DNA of 64,000 nucleotides from Methylocystis sp. (GTDB lineage: Bacteria; Pseudomonadota; Alphaproteobacteria; Rhizobiales; Beijerinckiaceae). The first letter of the stretch is position 1; each line of letters opens with the position of its first letter. The translations under genes and the position numbers were made by a program. The stretch lies in NCBI GenBank assembly GCA_020252485.1, contig JADCCX010000036.1:85379-149378 (forward strand), given 5' to 3'. Of the stretch, positions 1 through 8,559 are shown one piece after another. The notes below the pieces were generated by a model, which did not search any database, was not told the DNA's origin, and saw only the letters and a program-made list of their open reading frames with translations.

Positions 1-438
1 ATGGATATCGGCAATCTTGCGGTTGGTTTAGGTACCCTCGCTGTTGCATTTGTTTCATCGCGAAGCATCCTTTCATTAAATCGCCAGAAAGTTAGTGAAT
101 ATCAAGTTCGTTGGATTGATGAGCTACGCCACGATACAGCGCTTTATGTAAAAAAACATCAACATATTATGCTTGCTCGGCGCGAATCTCCGTCTGGAAA
201 AGTACCTAAAGGTGAAAGAAAAGATCTTCTTGAATTAACCGAAGTAAGAGCAAGATTGCAGATGATGATAAATGCCAATTCGGACGACTTGAACGAGCGT
301 AATTTTTTAATTTACGTTAGTCAAGATGTGGATAGAACTGAAGATAATGCAATAAATCAAAGAAAAATGATTATTGAATTGTCTAGATCGATACAGAAAT
401 CAGCCTGGAAGCAAGCCAAGCTAAAGATCCTCAACTAA
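1..438 (+). CDS. AT-rich hypothetical protein with N-terminal membrane segment
   Basis: The product is 145 residues as read from the first base of the window; the true start may lie upstream of the window edge. Residues about 4-26 are hydrophobic (IGNLAVGLGTLAVAFVSSRS) and look like a single membrane anchor. The rest is charged and probably helical, rich in Lys, Arg, Glu and Asn. Base composition is clearly lower in GC (roughly 40% by eye) than every following gene, and the codons are AT-rich, which suggests recent transfer. It sits directly upstream of rpsP, where alphaproteobacteria usually carry ffh. I do not recognise the family. The layout of one membrane helix plus a helical cytoplasmic part recalls small proteins of defence or phage islands, but nothing here proves such a role. 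Confidence 0.6.
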   Translation: MDIGNLAVGLGTLAVAFVSSRSILSLNRQKVSEYQVRWIDELRHDTALYVKKHQHIMLARRESPSGKVPKGERKDLLELTEVRARLQMMINANSDDLNERNFLIYVSQDVDRTEDNAINQRKMIIELSRSIQKSAWKQAKLKILN

Positions 439-457
439 CTGACAAAGGAACCATTCA

Positions 458-850
458 ATGCCCGTTAAAATCCGCCTTGCCCGCGCCGGCGCTAAGAAGC
501 GCCCGTTCTACCGCATCGTCGTCGCCGAGGCGACCGCGCCGCGCGACGGCAAGTTCATCGACCGCATCGGCACCTTCGATCCGATGAAGCCGAAGGATGC
601 CGCCGACCGCGTGATCATTGATCTCGAGGCCGCCAAGGCTTGGCTCGCCAAGGGCGCGCAGCCGACCGACCGCGTGCTGCGTTTCCTCGATGCCGTCGGC
701 CTCATGAAGCGCGATGCCCGCAGCAACCCGAACAAGGCCAAGCCCGGCGCCAAGGCGATGGAGCGGGAAGCCGCGAAGATCAAGAAGGAAGATGCCCGCG
801 CCGCTGCGCTGGCTGCTCCCGCTCCTGCGGTGGAAGCCGCCGCGGAGTAA
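458..850 (+). CDS. rpsP: 30S ribosomal protein S16
   Basis: A 130-residue S16 protein of the small ribosomal subunit. The N-terminus [20 protein letters not shown] followed by [20 protein letters not shown] is the diagnostic S16 core. The C-terminal tail from about residue 85 is an Ala/Lys/Glu-rich extension common in alphaproteobacteria. An AAAGGA ribosome-binding site lies about 8 bases before the ATG. It opens the conserved rpsP-rimM-trmD-rplS cluster, so co-transcription with the following genes is likely despite the 180-base gap that holds a palindromic repeat. Confidence 0.98.
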   Translation: MPVKIRLARAGAKKRPFYRIVVAEATAPRDGKFIDRIGTFDPMKPKDAADRVIIDLEAAKAWLAKGAQPTDRVLRFLDAVGLMKRDARSNPNKAKPGAKAMEREAAKIKKEDARAAALAAPAPAVEAAAE

Positions 851-882
851 AGCGGGCCGATGGCTCCTTCCAGCGCCTCTTG

Positions 883-1017
883 CCTTCTCCCCTTGCGGGA
901 GAAGGTGGTCGGCGGATGCCGACCGGATGAGGGGTCGCTCAATTCTGGCAGGTTGGCTAAACCCCTCATCCGCCCTTCGCTCACGCAAAGGGCACCTTCT
1001 CCCGCAAGGGGAGAAGG
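883..1017. repeat. Palindromic intergenic repeat between rpsP and rimM
   Basis: The left arm CCTTCTCCCCTTGCGGGAGA is answered by its near-perfect reverse complement ending at 1017, and an inner GATGAGGGG/CCCCTCATC pair is nested inside. The element is about 135 bp and would fold into a long cruciform or RNA hairpin inside the ribosomal operon. Its outer arm matches in plan the element found inside bchY (52821-52950). This looks like one of the abundant Rhizobiales intergenic palindromes (RIME/REP-like). The family assignment is from memory, not from a search. Confidence 0.85.
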
Positions 1018-1029
1018 AAGAGCGATGCC

Positions 1030-1548
1030 ATGACCTCCCCCCTGATCATCCTTGGCGTCATCGGCGCTCCGCACGGCGTCAAGGGCGAGGTGCGCGTCAA
1101 GTCGTCAACCGCCGATCCGCTGGCGATCGGCGATTACGGACCGGTGACGCTGCCGGATGGCCGCAGGCTGAAGATCAAAAGCGTGCGGCCGGGTACCGAG
1201 GTGGTGATCGTCAAGCTCGAAGGCATCAATGACCGCAATGCGGCCGAGGCGCTCAAGTTCCAGACGCTGGCCGTGCCGCGCGGGAAGCTGCCGGCGCCCG
1301 ACGACGAGGATGATTTCTACCATGCCGATCTCATCGGCCTGCGCTGCGAGACGGCGGAGGGCGCGCTCGTCGGCCATGTCACGGCGGTGCATGATTTCGG
1401 GGCCGGCGACATCCTCGACATCAAGGTCGAGAAGGGCCCGCCGATGACGCTCGGCTTCACGAAGGCGAATGTCCCGGTCGTCGATATCATCGGCGGCAGG
1501 CTCGTCGTCGTGCTGCCCAACGTCGTCGAAGTGAAGGGCGGGGAGTGA
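1030..1548 (+). CDS. rimM: Ribosome maturation factor RimM
   Basis: A 172-residue protein that assists late 16S rRNA maturation and 30S assembly and binds S19. The N-terminal barrel opens with [20 protein letters not shown], the RimM signature. The C-terminal PRC-barrel follows from about residue 95 ([20 protein letters not shown], then the [15 protein letters not shown] motif). It lies between rpsP and trmD as in most bacteria. The ATG at 1030 follows the palindromic repeat, whose terminal GGGAGAAGGAAG supplies the purine-rich ribosome-binding site. Confidence 0.97.
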   Translation: MTSPLIILGVIGAPHGVKGEVRVKSSTADPLAIGDYGPVTLPDGRRLKIKSVRPGTEVVIVKLEGINDRNAAEALKFQTLAVPRGKLPAPDDEDDFYHADLIGLRCETAEGALVGHVTAVHDFGAGDILDIKVEKGPPMTLGFTKANVPVVDIIGGRLVVVLPNVVEVKGGE

Positions 1549-1555
1549 GGGGCCG

Positions 1556-2260
1556 ATGCATGCGCCTTTCCACGCCACCGTGCTCACGCTTTATCCCGAG
1601 ATGTTCCCCGGCACCCTTGGCCAGAGCCTGGCGGGCGAGGCGCTGGCGAATGGCCTCTGGCGGCTCGATATCAAGCAGATCCGTGATCACGGAACGGGAC
1701 GCCACCGTGTCGTGGATGATACGCCGGCGGGCGGCGGCGTCGGCATGGTGCTGAAGGCCGACGTGGTCGCCGCCGCCATCGACGCCGTGTCGCCGATGGA
1801 TGATCCGCGGCCCCGGCTGCTGATGTCGCCGCGCGGACGCCCCTTCCGGCAAGAGGATGCGCGGGCTCTGGCGGCGGGTCCGGGCGTCGTTATTGTCTGC
1901 GGCCGCTTCGAGGGCGTTGACGAGCGGGTCATCGCCGGAAGGGGGCTCGAAGAGGTTTCCATCGGCGATTATGTGCTCTCCGGCGGCGAAATCGCCGCCC
2001 AGGTGATCCTCGACGCCTGCGTCCGGCTCATCCCCGGCGTGATGGGAAAACCGGGCTCCGCCTTCGAGGAAAGCCACGAGAACGGCCTGCTGGAATATCC
2101 CCATTACACCCGCCCGAGGGAATGGGAGGGCTTGAGCATCCCCGAGGTCCTGCTTTCGGGCGACCATGCGAAAATCGCCCAATGGCGGCGCGATCAGGCC
2201 ATCAAAATCACGGGCGAGCGGCGGCCCGAGATTCTGCGCGAACACAAGCTTAAGCCCTGA
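1556..2260 (+). CDS. trmD: tRNA (guanine-N1)-methyltransferase TrmD
   Basis: A 234-residue SPOUT-class enzyme that methylates G37 of tRNAs reading CCN, CUN and CGG codons, using S-adenosylmethionine. Visible hallmarks are [17 protein letters not shown] near the N-terminus, the trefoil-knot cofactor region ([12 protein letters not shown], then GDYVLSGGE at about residues 135-145), and the linker and C-terminal motif [18 protein letters not shown]. The ATG lies 7 bases after the rimM stop, so the two are translationally linked. Confidence 0.98.
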   Translation: MHAPFHATVLTLYPEMFPGTLGQSLAGEALANGLWRLDIKQIRDHGTGRHRVVDDTPAGGGVGMVLKADVVAAAIDAVSPMDDPRPRLLMSPRGRPFRQEDARALAAGPGVVIVCGRFEGVDERVIAGRGLEEVSIGDYVLSGGEIAAQVILDACVRLIPGVMGKPGSAFEESHENGLLEYPHYTRPREWEGLSIPEVLLSGDHAKIAQWRRDQAIKITGERRPEILREHKLKP

Positions 2261-2294
2261 CAACCTACCGCCTCGGCCGGACCGGAGAGCGCAG

Positions 2295-2630
2295 ATGATC
2301 GGCGGAAGGAACAAGACGGCGATGCTGCCGGTGCTGGCCCTGCTGGCGGGAGGCATGGCACCGGCGGTCGGGCAGAGCTTTAACGACGCGCCGATTTCCT
2401 GCGGCCAGCGTTCACACTACAAAAACTGCACCGCCGCCTTTGACGGCTGGACGCTCACGATTTCCCATAGGCATCCGGAAGGCAAGGATTCCGTCGCGGT
2501 TTACCGGCGTTGCGCGGTCGACGCGATTGGCATCCATTGCGCGGTTGGCGAGTGGCGGTCGGAAGCCGGCAAGGGGCCGCTCGGGGGCCGCAGCATCGGG
2601 CTCAGGAACGGCTTGCCCTTCCCGGATTGA
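2295..2630 (+). CDS. Small secreted hypothetical protein
   Basis: The ATG at 2295 is preceded by a GGAGA motif and gives 111 residues. The N-terminus (MIGGRNKTAMLPVLALLAGG followed by a small-residue AVGQS site) is a typical Sec signal peptide, so the mature part is probably periplasmic. The mature region has four cysteines (SCGQR, NCTAA, RCAVD, HCAVG) that could form two disulfides. I do not recognise the family. It sits between trmD and rplS, where an extra gene is unusual, and keeps the operon direction. Longer in-frame starts overlap trmD and lack signal-peptide sense. Confidence 0.6.
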   Translation: MIGGRNKTAMLPVLALLAGGMAPAVGQSFNDAPISCGQRSHYKNCTAAFDGWTLTISHRHPEGKDSVAVYRRCAVDAIGIHCAVGEWRSEAGKGPLGGRSIGLRNGLPFPD

Positions 2631-2744
2631 CCGCAAATTCCCAATCGACATCGGCGGCCGCGTGCTGTATGCGAACCTCCTAACTTAAAAAAGCGTCCCG
2701 AAACGCTCAGGCCATAGAGCCGAAACGGAAAAAGGTTCCTCCCG

Positions 2745-3131
2745 ATGAACATCATCGAAACGCTCGAGAAAGAGCATCTCGCCAAGCTTGGCAAAACCAT
2801 TCCCGCCTTCCAGCCCGGTGACACGGTGCAGGTGAACGTTAAGGTCGTCGAAGGCGACCGCTCCCGCGTGCAGGCCTATGAAGGCGTCTGCATCGCCCGC
2901 TCCGGCGGCGGCCTGCAGGAGAGCTTCACCGTCCGCAAGATCTCCTATGGCGAGGGCGTCGAGCGCGTGTTCCCCGTGCATTCGCCGATGATCGACAGCA
3001 TCAAGGTCGTCCGCACCGGCAAGGTGCGCCGCGCCAAGCTCTATTACCTGCGCGATCGGCGCGGCAAATCGGCCCGCATCGCCGAGCGTCAGGACAACAA
3101 GCCGGCGGTCGAGACCAAGTCGAGCGCCTGA
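2745..3131 (+). CDS. rplS: 50S ribosomal protein L19
   Basis: A 128-residue L19, located at the 30S-50S interface. [60 protein letters not shown] and the [13 protein letters not shown] tail are all canonical. It closes the rpsP-rimM-trmD-rplS cluster and is followed at once by a strong intrinsic terminator. A GGTTCCTC stretch precedes the ATG rather than a textbook Shine-Dalgarno. Confidence 0.98.
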   Translation: MNIIETLEKEHLAKLGKTIPAFQPGDTVQVNVKVVEGDRSRVQAYEGVCIARSGGGLQESFTVRKISYGEGVERVFPVHSPMIDSIKVVRTGKVRRAKLYYLRDRRGKSARIAERQDNKPAVETKSSA

Positions 3132-3156
3132 GCCGCTTGCAGCTTCAATCCGAAAA

Positions 3157-3181
3157 GGCCGCCGCAAGGCGGCTTTTTTGT
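3157..3181 (+). terminator. Rho-independent terminator after rplS
   Basis: GCCGCC (3159-3164), a GCAA loop and GGCGGC (3169-3174) are followed by six T residues. It lies 25 bases after the rplS stop and is well placed to end the ribosomal operon. Confidence 0.9.
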
Positions 3182-3242
3182 TGCCGCTTTCCGGACGCCG
3201 ACGATATCATCTGCCGACAACAAGAAAGTTCAGGGAGAAGAC

Positions 3243-4226
3243 ATGTCCAAATCCAAGATTGACCGGCGTCTGTTCGTGGCGTCGTCCGCGGCGATGCTGA
3301 CCGCCCCCGCCAGCCTTCGCGCCCAGAGCGCTTGGCCCGCAGGGCGCAACATCCGCATCGTCGTGCCCTTTCCGCCTGCGGGCGCCACCGATGTCCTGGG
3401 CAGGATCATGGCGGAGCGTTTCGGTGAATTTTGGGGCGCGCGCGTGGTGGTGGAGAACAAGCCGGGCGCGGGCGGCAACATCGGCGCCGAGCAGGTGGCG
3501 CGTTCGGCGCCGGATGGCGACAATATCCTGATCTTCTCGGTCGGCATGGCCACCAACCCTCATCTCTATCAGAACATGACCTATGACCCGATCAAGGATT
3601 TCGAGCCCGTCTCGTTGATTGCGATGGTCCCCAATATCCTGATTGCCGGCAAGCACACGCCCTACAGCAATGCTCAGGAATTCGTGGCTTTCGCCAAGGC
3701 GAACCCCGGCAAGATCACCTATGGGTCATCGGGCATCGGCACCTCGCTGCATCTGGCCGGCGAATTGTTCCAGAAGATGACGGGCACGAAGATGCAGCAT
3801 GTGCCCTATCGCGGCGCGGCGTTGGCGATCCAGGACCTGCTGGCGGGCCAGATCGATGTCGTGCTCGATAACATCACCTCGGCTTTGCCGCAGGCGCGGG
3901 CGGGCGCCGTGAAGGGCCTCGCGATCACGACGGCGAAGCGCTCGCAATTCGCGCCGGAGCTGCAGCCATTGGCCGAGGTGGTGCCGGGTTTCGACGTCAC
4001 CTCCTGGTTCGCCTTGTTCGTGCCGAAGGGCACGCCCAGGCCGATCATCGACCGGATCGCGGCCGATGTGCGTAAGGCGCTGGCCGAGCCTGCGGTGAAG
4101 GAGAAGATGGCTTCGCTCGCCGCCGATTCGGTTGGCTCGACCCCGGAGGAATTGGCCGCCCTGCTGCGTTCGGAGACCGAGAAATGGGGCATCCTCATCC
4201 GGGAAGCCGGGATCAAGGCCAATTGA
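3243..4226 (+). CDS. Tripartite tricarboxylate transporter (TctC/Bug) substrate-binding protein
   Basis: A 327-residue periplasmic solute receptor. A signal peptide is visible at residues 1-29 (KIDRRLFVASSAAMLTAPAS with an LRAQSA cleavage site); the RR pair makes Tat export possible. The mature chain begins with RNIRIVVPFPPAGATDVLGR and contains VVVENKPGAGGNIGAEQVA, VPYRGAALAIQDLLAGQIDV and VPKGTPRPIIDRI, all typical of the Bug family, which binds small carboxylates or related molecules. No TctA or TctB membrane subunits are adjacent, as is common for orphan Bug receptors. pdxY starts 7 bases downstream, so the two may share a transcript. The ligand cannot be inferred. Confidence 0.93.
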   Translation: MSKSKIDRRLFVASSAAMLTAPASLRAQSAWPAGRNIRIVVPFPPAGATDVLGRIMAERFGEFWGARVVVENKPGAGGNIGAEQVARSAPDGDNILIFSVGMATNPHLYQNMTYDPIKDFEPVSLIAMVPNILIAGKHTPYSNAQEFVAFAKANPGKITYGSSGIGTSLHLAGELFQKMTGTKMQHVPYRGAALAIQDLLAGQIDVVLDNITSALPQARAGAVKGLAITTAKRSQFAPELQPLAEVVPGFDVTSWFALFVPKGTPRPIIDRIAADVRKALAEPAVKEKMASLAADSVGSTPEELAALLRSETEKWGILIREAGIKAN

Positions 4227-4233
4227 TTCCCGC

Positions 4234-5097
4234 ATGAGCCGGCCGCTCAATATCCTCTCGATCCAGTCGCATGTCGCCTATGGCCATGTCGGCAATGCCT
4301 CCGCCGTGTTCCCCATGCAGCGGCTGGGCTGCGAGGTCTGGCCCATCCACACCGTGCAGTTCTCCAACCACACGGGCTATCAGGAAGGCTGGACCGGCCG
4401 CGTCTTCGATGGTGCGATGATCGACGAGATCGTCGAAGGCATCGCCCGCCTCGGCAAGCTTGGGGAATGTGACGGCGTGCTCTCCGGCTATATGGGCTCT
4501 GCCGACATCGGCCAGGCGATCCTCTCCGCAGTCGGCCGGGTGCGGAGCGCCCGGCCCGGCGCAATCTATTGCTGCGATCCCGTCATCGGCGATGTGGGGC
4601 GCGGCATTTTCGTCCGTCCCGGCGTGCCGGAGTTCTTCAGGGAGAGGGCGGTGCCGGCGGCGGATATCATTACCCCCAATCAGTTCGAGCTGAACTACCT
4701 GGCGGGCTTCGAGACGCCGACGATGGCGGAGGTCAGGCGGGCGCTCGCCGTGGTGCATGCGCTCGGGCCCAAAGTGATTCTGGCGACCTCCGTGCTGACC
4801 GAGGCGACCCCCGCCGACAGCATCGATCTGATCGCCTCGGGCGATGGCGGGATCTGGCGGCTGCGGACGCCGTTGCTCAAGCTCAATGTCAATGGCGCCG
4901 GCGATGCGATCGCCGCGCTTTTTCTCGTGCACTGGCTGCGCAGCGGCTCGCTGGCAGAATCGCTCTCGCTGGCGGCATCCTCCCTTTTCGGCGTGCTGCA
5001 GCAGACCGTGGCGGCGGGTTCGCGCGAATTGCTGACGATTGCGGCGCAGGAGGAATTCATCCGGCCGTCCCTCAGGCTTTCGCCCGAGCGGATTTGA
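4234..5097 (+). CDS. pdxY: Pyridoxal kinase
   Basis: A 287-residue ribokinase-superfamily enzyme that phosphorylates pyridoxal in the vitamin B6 salvage pathway. Visible features are [20 protein letters not shown] at the N-terminus, the substrate-site stretch [31 protein letters not shown] with the adjacent glycine-rich region, [11 protein letters not shown], and the catalytic NGAGDA anion-hole motif with the Asp base. The ATG at 4234 gives the normal family length. It lies 7 bases after the solute-binding gene, suggesting a two-gene operon. Confidence 0.95.
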   Translation: MSRPLNILSIQSHVAYGHVGNASAVFPMQRLGCEVWPIHTVQFSNHTGYQEGWTGRVFDGAMIDEIVEGIARLGKLGECDGVLSGYMGSADIGQAILSAVGRVRSARPGAIYCCDPVIGDVGRGIFVRPGVPEFFRERAVPAADIITPNQFELNYLAGFETPTMAEVRRALAVVHALGPKVILATSVLTEATPADSIDLIASGDGGIWRLRTPLLKLNVNGAGDAIAALFLVHWLRSGSLAESLSLAASSLFGVLQQTVAAGSRELLTIAAQEEFIRPSLRLSPERI

Positions 5098-5184
5098 AAT
5101 TCCGCCAGACGGATTTGCTGTTTCGCGCGGCTGCAGCCGATCCTTTTTCTTGCAGGCGCCGGGACGCGTCTCTATTTGGAGCGC

Positions 5185-6258
5185 ATGCCAGTGCGTGTCC
5201 AGGAAGCCATTGATGCCATCGCCAGAGGCGAGCTTGTTGTCGTCACCGATGATGATGACCGCGAGGGGGAGGGCGATCTCGTCATCGCCGCGACACTCTG
5301 CACGCCGGAGAAGATGGCGTTCATCGTGCGCCACACCTCCGGTATCGTCTGCGCGCCGATCACGCAGGAGGACGCGCGGCGGCTCAGGCTCGATCCAATG
5401 GTGGCGCATAACGATTCCAACCACACGACCGCCTTCACCGTGTCGATCGATTACAAACCGGGCATGACGAGCGGCATTTCCGCCGAAGAGCGGACCTCGA
5501 CCTGCCGGGCGCTCGCCAATCCGAATGCCGGCGCCAATGATTTCGCCCGGCCCGGCCATATCTTCCCGCTCATCGCCAAGGATGGCGGCGTGCTGATGCG
5601 CTCCGGCCATACCGAGGCGGCGGTCGACCTTTGCCGCATGGCCGGGCTGCCGCCGGTGGGCGTGATCAGCGAACTGGTGAATGACGACGGCACCGTCACC
5701 AAGGGAAAGCAGGTGGCGGATTTCGCCGCGAAGCACGGCCTGAAGCATGTCACCATCGCCGACATGATCGCCTTCCGCCAATCGCGCGAGAAGCTGGTGG
5801 AGCGCGTCAGCCAGTTCACGGTCGAAAGCCCGATCGGACCCATGCAGGGCTACGCCTACCGGACGCCCTTCGATCCGGTCTATCATCTGGCGTTTGTCTA
5901 TGGCGGCATCGGCAAGGGCGAGAATATCCTGGCGCGCTTCCACAAGCCTAATCTCATGAACGATATCTTCCAGGCGCCGCCGGCGATCGGCAAGGCGCTG
6001 AAGCGCTTCAAGGCGGAAGGCAGCGGCGTCATCGTCTATCTCCGGGATGGAACCGCAGGCGTTCCGGCCGAGCCGCTGGAGCGGCCGGTCTCCTCGGATG
6101 CGGCGCGCAGCCAACAATGGCGCGAGGTCGGCGTCGGCGCGCAGATCCTGCGCGACCTTGGCGTGTCGTCGATCCGCAATCTCTCGGCCAGCAACCGTTC
6201 GTTTCCCGGTCTCTCTGGGTTCGGCATCGAGATCAACGGCACGGAAACGCTGGAATGA
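5185..6258 (+). CDS. ribB: 3,4-dihydroxy-2-butanone 4-phosphate synthase with degenerate GTP cyclohydrolase II-like domain
   Basis: About 357 residues. The N-terminal 205 or so form a complete DHBP synthase, which makes the four-carbon precursor of riboflavin from ribulose 5-phosphate: DDDDREGEGDLVIAA acidic loop, RHTSGIVCAP, TSGISAEERTSTCRAL, GHIFPLIAKDGGVLMRSGHTEA and HGLKHVTIADMIAFR. The C-terminal domain has a GTP cyclohydrolase II outline (ESPIGPMQGYAYR, GGIGKGENILARFH) but lacks the three zinc cysteines of active RibA. It therefore resembles the RibBX arrangement, and GTP cyclohydrolase II must be supplied elsewhere. I chose the ATG at 5185; a TTG at 5176 is possible. Its last bases overlap the ribD start (ATGA). 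Confidence 0.93.
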   Translation: MPVRVQEAIDAIARGELVVVTDDDDREGEGDLVIAATLCTPEKMAFIVRHTSGIVCAPITQEDARRLRLDPMVAHNDSNHTTAFTVSIDYKPGMTSGISAEERTSTCRALANPNAGANDFARPGHIFPLIAKDGGVLMRSGHTEAAVDLCRMAGLPPVGVISELVNDDGTVTKGKQVADFAAKHGLKHVTIADMIAFRQSREKLVERVSQFTVESPIGPMQGYAYRTPFDPVYHLAFVYGGIGKGENILARFHKPNLMNDIFQAPPAIGKALKRFKAEGSGVIVYLRDGTAGVPAEPLERPVSSDAARSQQWREVGVGAQILRDLGVSSIRNLSASNRSFPGLSGFGIEINGTETLE

Positions 6259-7394
6259 GGGGCTGGACGGCGGTTCCCGTCGTCGATCCCGCTGCCGAAC
6301 GGCGCTTCATGGCGGAGGCGCTGGCCCTCGGGCGAACGGGGCTTGGCCGCACCTGGCCGAACCCCTCGGTCGGCTCGCTCGTCGTGAAGGATGGCGTTGT
6401 CGTCGGGCGCGGCGTGACGCAGCCCGGCGGCCGGCCGCATGCCGAAGCGATCGCGCTCGAAGCGGCGGGTCTCGCGGCGGTCGGCGCCACGCTCTATGTC
6501 ACGCTGGAGCCCTGCTCGCACCGTTCGGTGCGCGGCGGCACGCCCTGCCTGGAGCACACGATCCTCTCCGGCGTGCGCCAGGTCGTCTCGGCGATCGACG
6601 ACCCCAATCCGCATATCAGCGGCATCGGGCATGCGCTGCTCAGGAGCGCCGGCGTGTTGGTCCGCGTCGGCGAGGGCGGCGCCAAGGCGCGCGAGGACCA
6701 TCTCGGCCACATCCTGCGCGTGCGGGAAGGTCGGCCGATGGTCACCCTCAAGCTCGCCCAGACGGCGGACGGCTATTGCGCGCCGGCGGATGGCAGCCGG
6801 ATGCAGATCAGCGGCGAGGCGGCCATGCGCGAGGTGCATCTGCTGCGCGCCAGCCATGACGCGATCATGGTCGGCATCGGCACGGTTCTCTCCGATGATC
6901 CGCAGCTCACCGTGCGGCTGCCGGGGCTGGAGGACCGCTCGCCGCTCCGGGTCGTGCTCGATAGCGCCCTGCGGCTGCCGCTCACCTCCGCGCTTGTCCG
7001 CACCGCGGCGGTTGTGCCGGTGGTTGTCATCGCAGCCGAGGACGCGCCGGCCGAGCCCGAATTGCGCCTGCGCGATCAAGGCGTCGAGGTCTACCGGGTG
7101 GGCCGGGAGCCTGACGGGCGGCTCGATCTGCCGGCGGCGCTGCGGCTGCTTGCGATCTGCGGCATCACCCGCATCTTTTCCGAAGGCGGCCCGATCGTGG
7201 CGCAATCGCTGGCCGAACGGGGTCTTGCCGACCGCCTGATCGTGTCGACGGCGGATCATGCGCTCGGCGCAGCGGGGACGTTGGCCCTGCGTCCTGAGCT
7301 TCGCGCAGCCCTGCGCGATCCGGCCCGGTTCCGCTTGCTGGCGACGGCGCGGCATGGTTCGGATGTGTTCACAACCTACGGGAGTGCCGCCTGA
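6255..7394 (+). CDS. ribD: Bifunctional riboflavin deaminase/reductase
   Basis: A 379-residue RibD. The N-terminal deaminase domain shows the zinc ligands in GGRPHAEAIAL and LEPCSH, with the second cysteine in GGTPCLEHTI. The C-terminal NADPH-dependent reductase domain shows VTLKLAQTADGYCAP, ISGEAAMREVHLLRASHDAI, VGIGTVLSDDPQLTVR and FSEGGP. Together they convert diaminohydroxy-phosphoribosylamino-pyrimidine to the ribitylamino form. The ATG overlaps the ribB stop as ATGA and the stop overlaps the ribE start, so ribB-ribD-ribE is a tightly coupled operon. Confidence 0.95.
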   Translation: MRGWTAVPVVDPAAERRFMAEALALGRTGLGRTWPNPSVGSLVVKDGVVVGRGVTQPGGRPHAEAIALEAAGLAAVGATLYVTLEPCSHRSVRGGTPCLEHTILSGVRQVVSAIDDPNPHISGIGHALLRSAGVLVRVGEGGAKAREDHLGHILRVREGRPMVTLKLAQTADGYCAPADGSRMQISGEAAMREVHLLRASHDAIMVGIGTVLSDDPQLTVRLPGLEDRSPLRVVLDSALRLPLTSALVRTAAVVPVVVIAAEDAPAEPELRLRDQGVEVYRVGREPDGRLDLPAALRLLAICGITRIFSEGGPIVAQSLAERGLADRLIVSTADHALGAAGTLALRPELRAALRDPARFRLLATARHGSDVFTTYGSAA

Positions 7395-8032
7395 TGTTCA
7401 CGGGTCTGGTCAGCGATGTGGGCGTGGTCGTCGAGGCGGAGGGCGATCCGGCCATGCTGCGCCGATACGTGATTGAATGCGGCTATCCGGCCCATGAAAT
7501 CGCGCTTGGCGCATCTATCGCCTGTTCGGGAATCTGCCTGACGGCGGTCGCCATTGCCGAACAGGGCGGCAGAACGCGTTTCACGGTGGAAGCCGCCGCC
7601 GAGACGCTCGGCCGCACGCTGGCAGGTGCCTGGGCCGTCGGCACGCGGCTCAATCTCGAACGGTCTCTCAGGGTCGGCGACGAGTTGGGCGGCCATCTCG
7701 TCACGGGCCATGTGGACGGCATCGCGCGGATCAGCCGCCTTGAACCGGTCACGGATGCCTCAGGTCCATGGGGACCAACGGCGAAGTTCACGATCGAAGC
7801 GCCGGCCGCTCTTGCGCGGTTCATCGCCGGGAAGGGGTCAATTTGCCTCGACGGCGTGTCGTTGACCGTCAACAGCGTCGCCGGCACGGCATTCTCGGTG
7901 CTGCTCATCCCGCATACGCTGGCTGTCACGACCTTCGGCGAACGCAAGAGCGGCGATCCGGTCCATATCGAGGTGGACCTGATGGCGCGCTATGCGGCGC
8001 GGCTGGTGGAAGCCGGCGCGATCAAGGTTTGA
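7394..8032 (+). CDS. ribE: Riboflavin synthase, alpha subunit
   Basis: A 212-residue enzyme that dismutates two lumazine molecules to riboflavin. It has two lumazine-binding barrels: MFTGLVSDVGVVVEAE with CSGICLTAVAIAEQ in the first half, then GGHLVTGHVDGIARI with KGSICLDGVSLTVNSVAG in the second. The start overlaps ribD as TGATG. ribH and nusB, which often follow in alphaproteobacteria, are not present downstream. I see no FMN-riboswitch-like structure before the operon. Confidence 0.95.
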   Translation: MFTGLVSDVGVVVEAEGDPAMLRRYVIECGYPAHEIALGASIACSGICLTAVAIAEQGGRTRFTVEAAAETLGRTLAGAWAVGTRLNLERSLRVGDELGGHLVTGHVDGIARISRLEPVTDASGPWGPTAKFTIEAPAALARFIAGKGSICLDGVSLTVNSVAGTAFSVLLIPHTLAVTTFGERKSGDPVHIEVDLMARYAARLVEAGAIKV

Positions 8033-8051
8033 TGGATTTCTTACCCGCTCT

Positions 8052-8147
8052 CGTCATGGCCGGACTTGATCCGGCCATCCACGTTTTCTGAGCCCAAAGA
8101 TGTGGCAGCAAAAGACGTGGATGGACGGGTCAAGCCCGTCCATGACG
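8052..8147. repeat. Intergenic palindromic repeat after ribE
   Basis: CGTCATGGCCGGACTTGATC opens the element, and the opposite arm (about 8116-8147) reads GTGGATGGACGGGTCAAGCC followed by CGTCCATGACG. The two arms pair imperfectly around a short centre. Repeats with this GTCATGGCCGG...GGCCATCCACG plan are common between genes in Rhizobiales. The element probably ends or stabilises the rib transcript. Confidence 0.75.
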
Positions 8148-8221
8148 TGATGGTCTGTCGCCGTGATCTGCAGTAGCCTCGGTTCCGTGCGAGCCCATTC
8201 TCATCAGCCTTCGGATACCCC

Positions 8222-8536
8222 ATGACCATCCAACACCTCGACATTGACGCTGTGAAGGCCGGTCTGGCCGATGGCAGCATGCTGATCATCGACGTCCGTG
8301 AGCCGCATGAATTCGTGGCCGGGCATATTCCGGGTTCGGTCAATCTGCCGCTCTCGCGGTTCGATCCGGACGAGATTCCGACGGACAGCGGCAAGCGCAT
8401 CGTCTTCTCCTGCGCGGCGGGCGTGCGTTCGATGCAGGCGCTGGCGCTTGCCCAGCAGGCGGGGCTGCCCCTCGATGAGCATTACCGGGGCGGTTTCAAG
8501 GAATGGGCGATGCTGGGCGAGCCGGTCGAGGCCTGA
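8222..8536 (+). CDS. Single-domain rhodanese-like protein
   Basis: A 104-residue single rhodanese domain. IIDVREPHEFVAGHIPGSVN is the conserved entry motif, and the active-site loop is SCAAGVRS with the persulfide-forming Cys and the closing Arg. It ends with the usual GGFKEWAMLG turn. The six-residue loop CAAGVR fits thiosulfate or persulfide sulfurtransferases. It is cytoplasmic, with no signal peptide, and stands alone between the rib operon and a convergent decayed cytochrome gene. The sulfur acceptor is unknown. Confidence 0.9.
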   Translation: MTIQHLDIDAVKAGLADGSMLIIDVREPHEFVAGHIPGSVNLPLSRFDPDEIPTDSGKRIVFSCAAGVRSMQALALAQQAGLPLDEHYRGGFKEWAMLGEPVEA

Positions 8537-8559
8537 AACCCGCAATCGCTGGCGACCAT

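Noticed and set aside
2689..2710. AGCGT...ACGCT hairpin with a T run on the minus strand, before rplS
   Set aside because: No minus-strand gene reads into it, and the stem is only five pairs; it may be chance or an rplS leader structure.
5098..5184. Possible FMN riboswitch before the riboflavin genes
   Set aside because: Only 87 bases separate pdxY and ribB and I see none of the conserved RFN-element segments.
4213..6117. A 634-residue minus-strand ORF opposite pdxY and ribB
   Set aside because: It spans two well-recognised genes on the other strand and is Arg/His-rich low-complexity.
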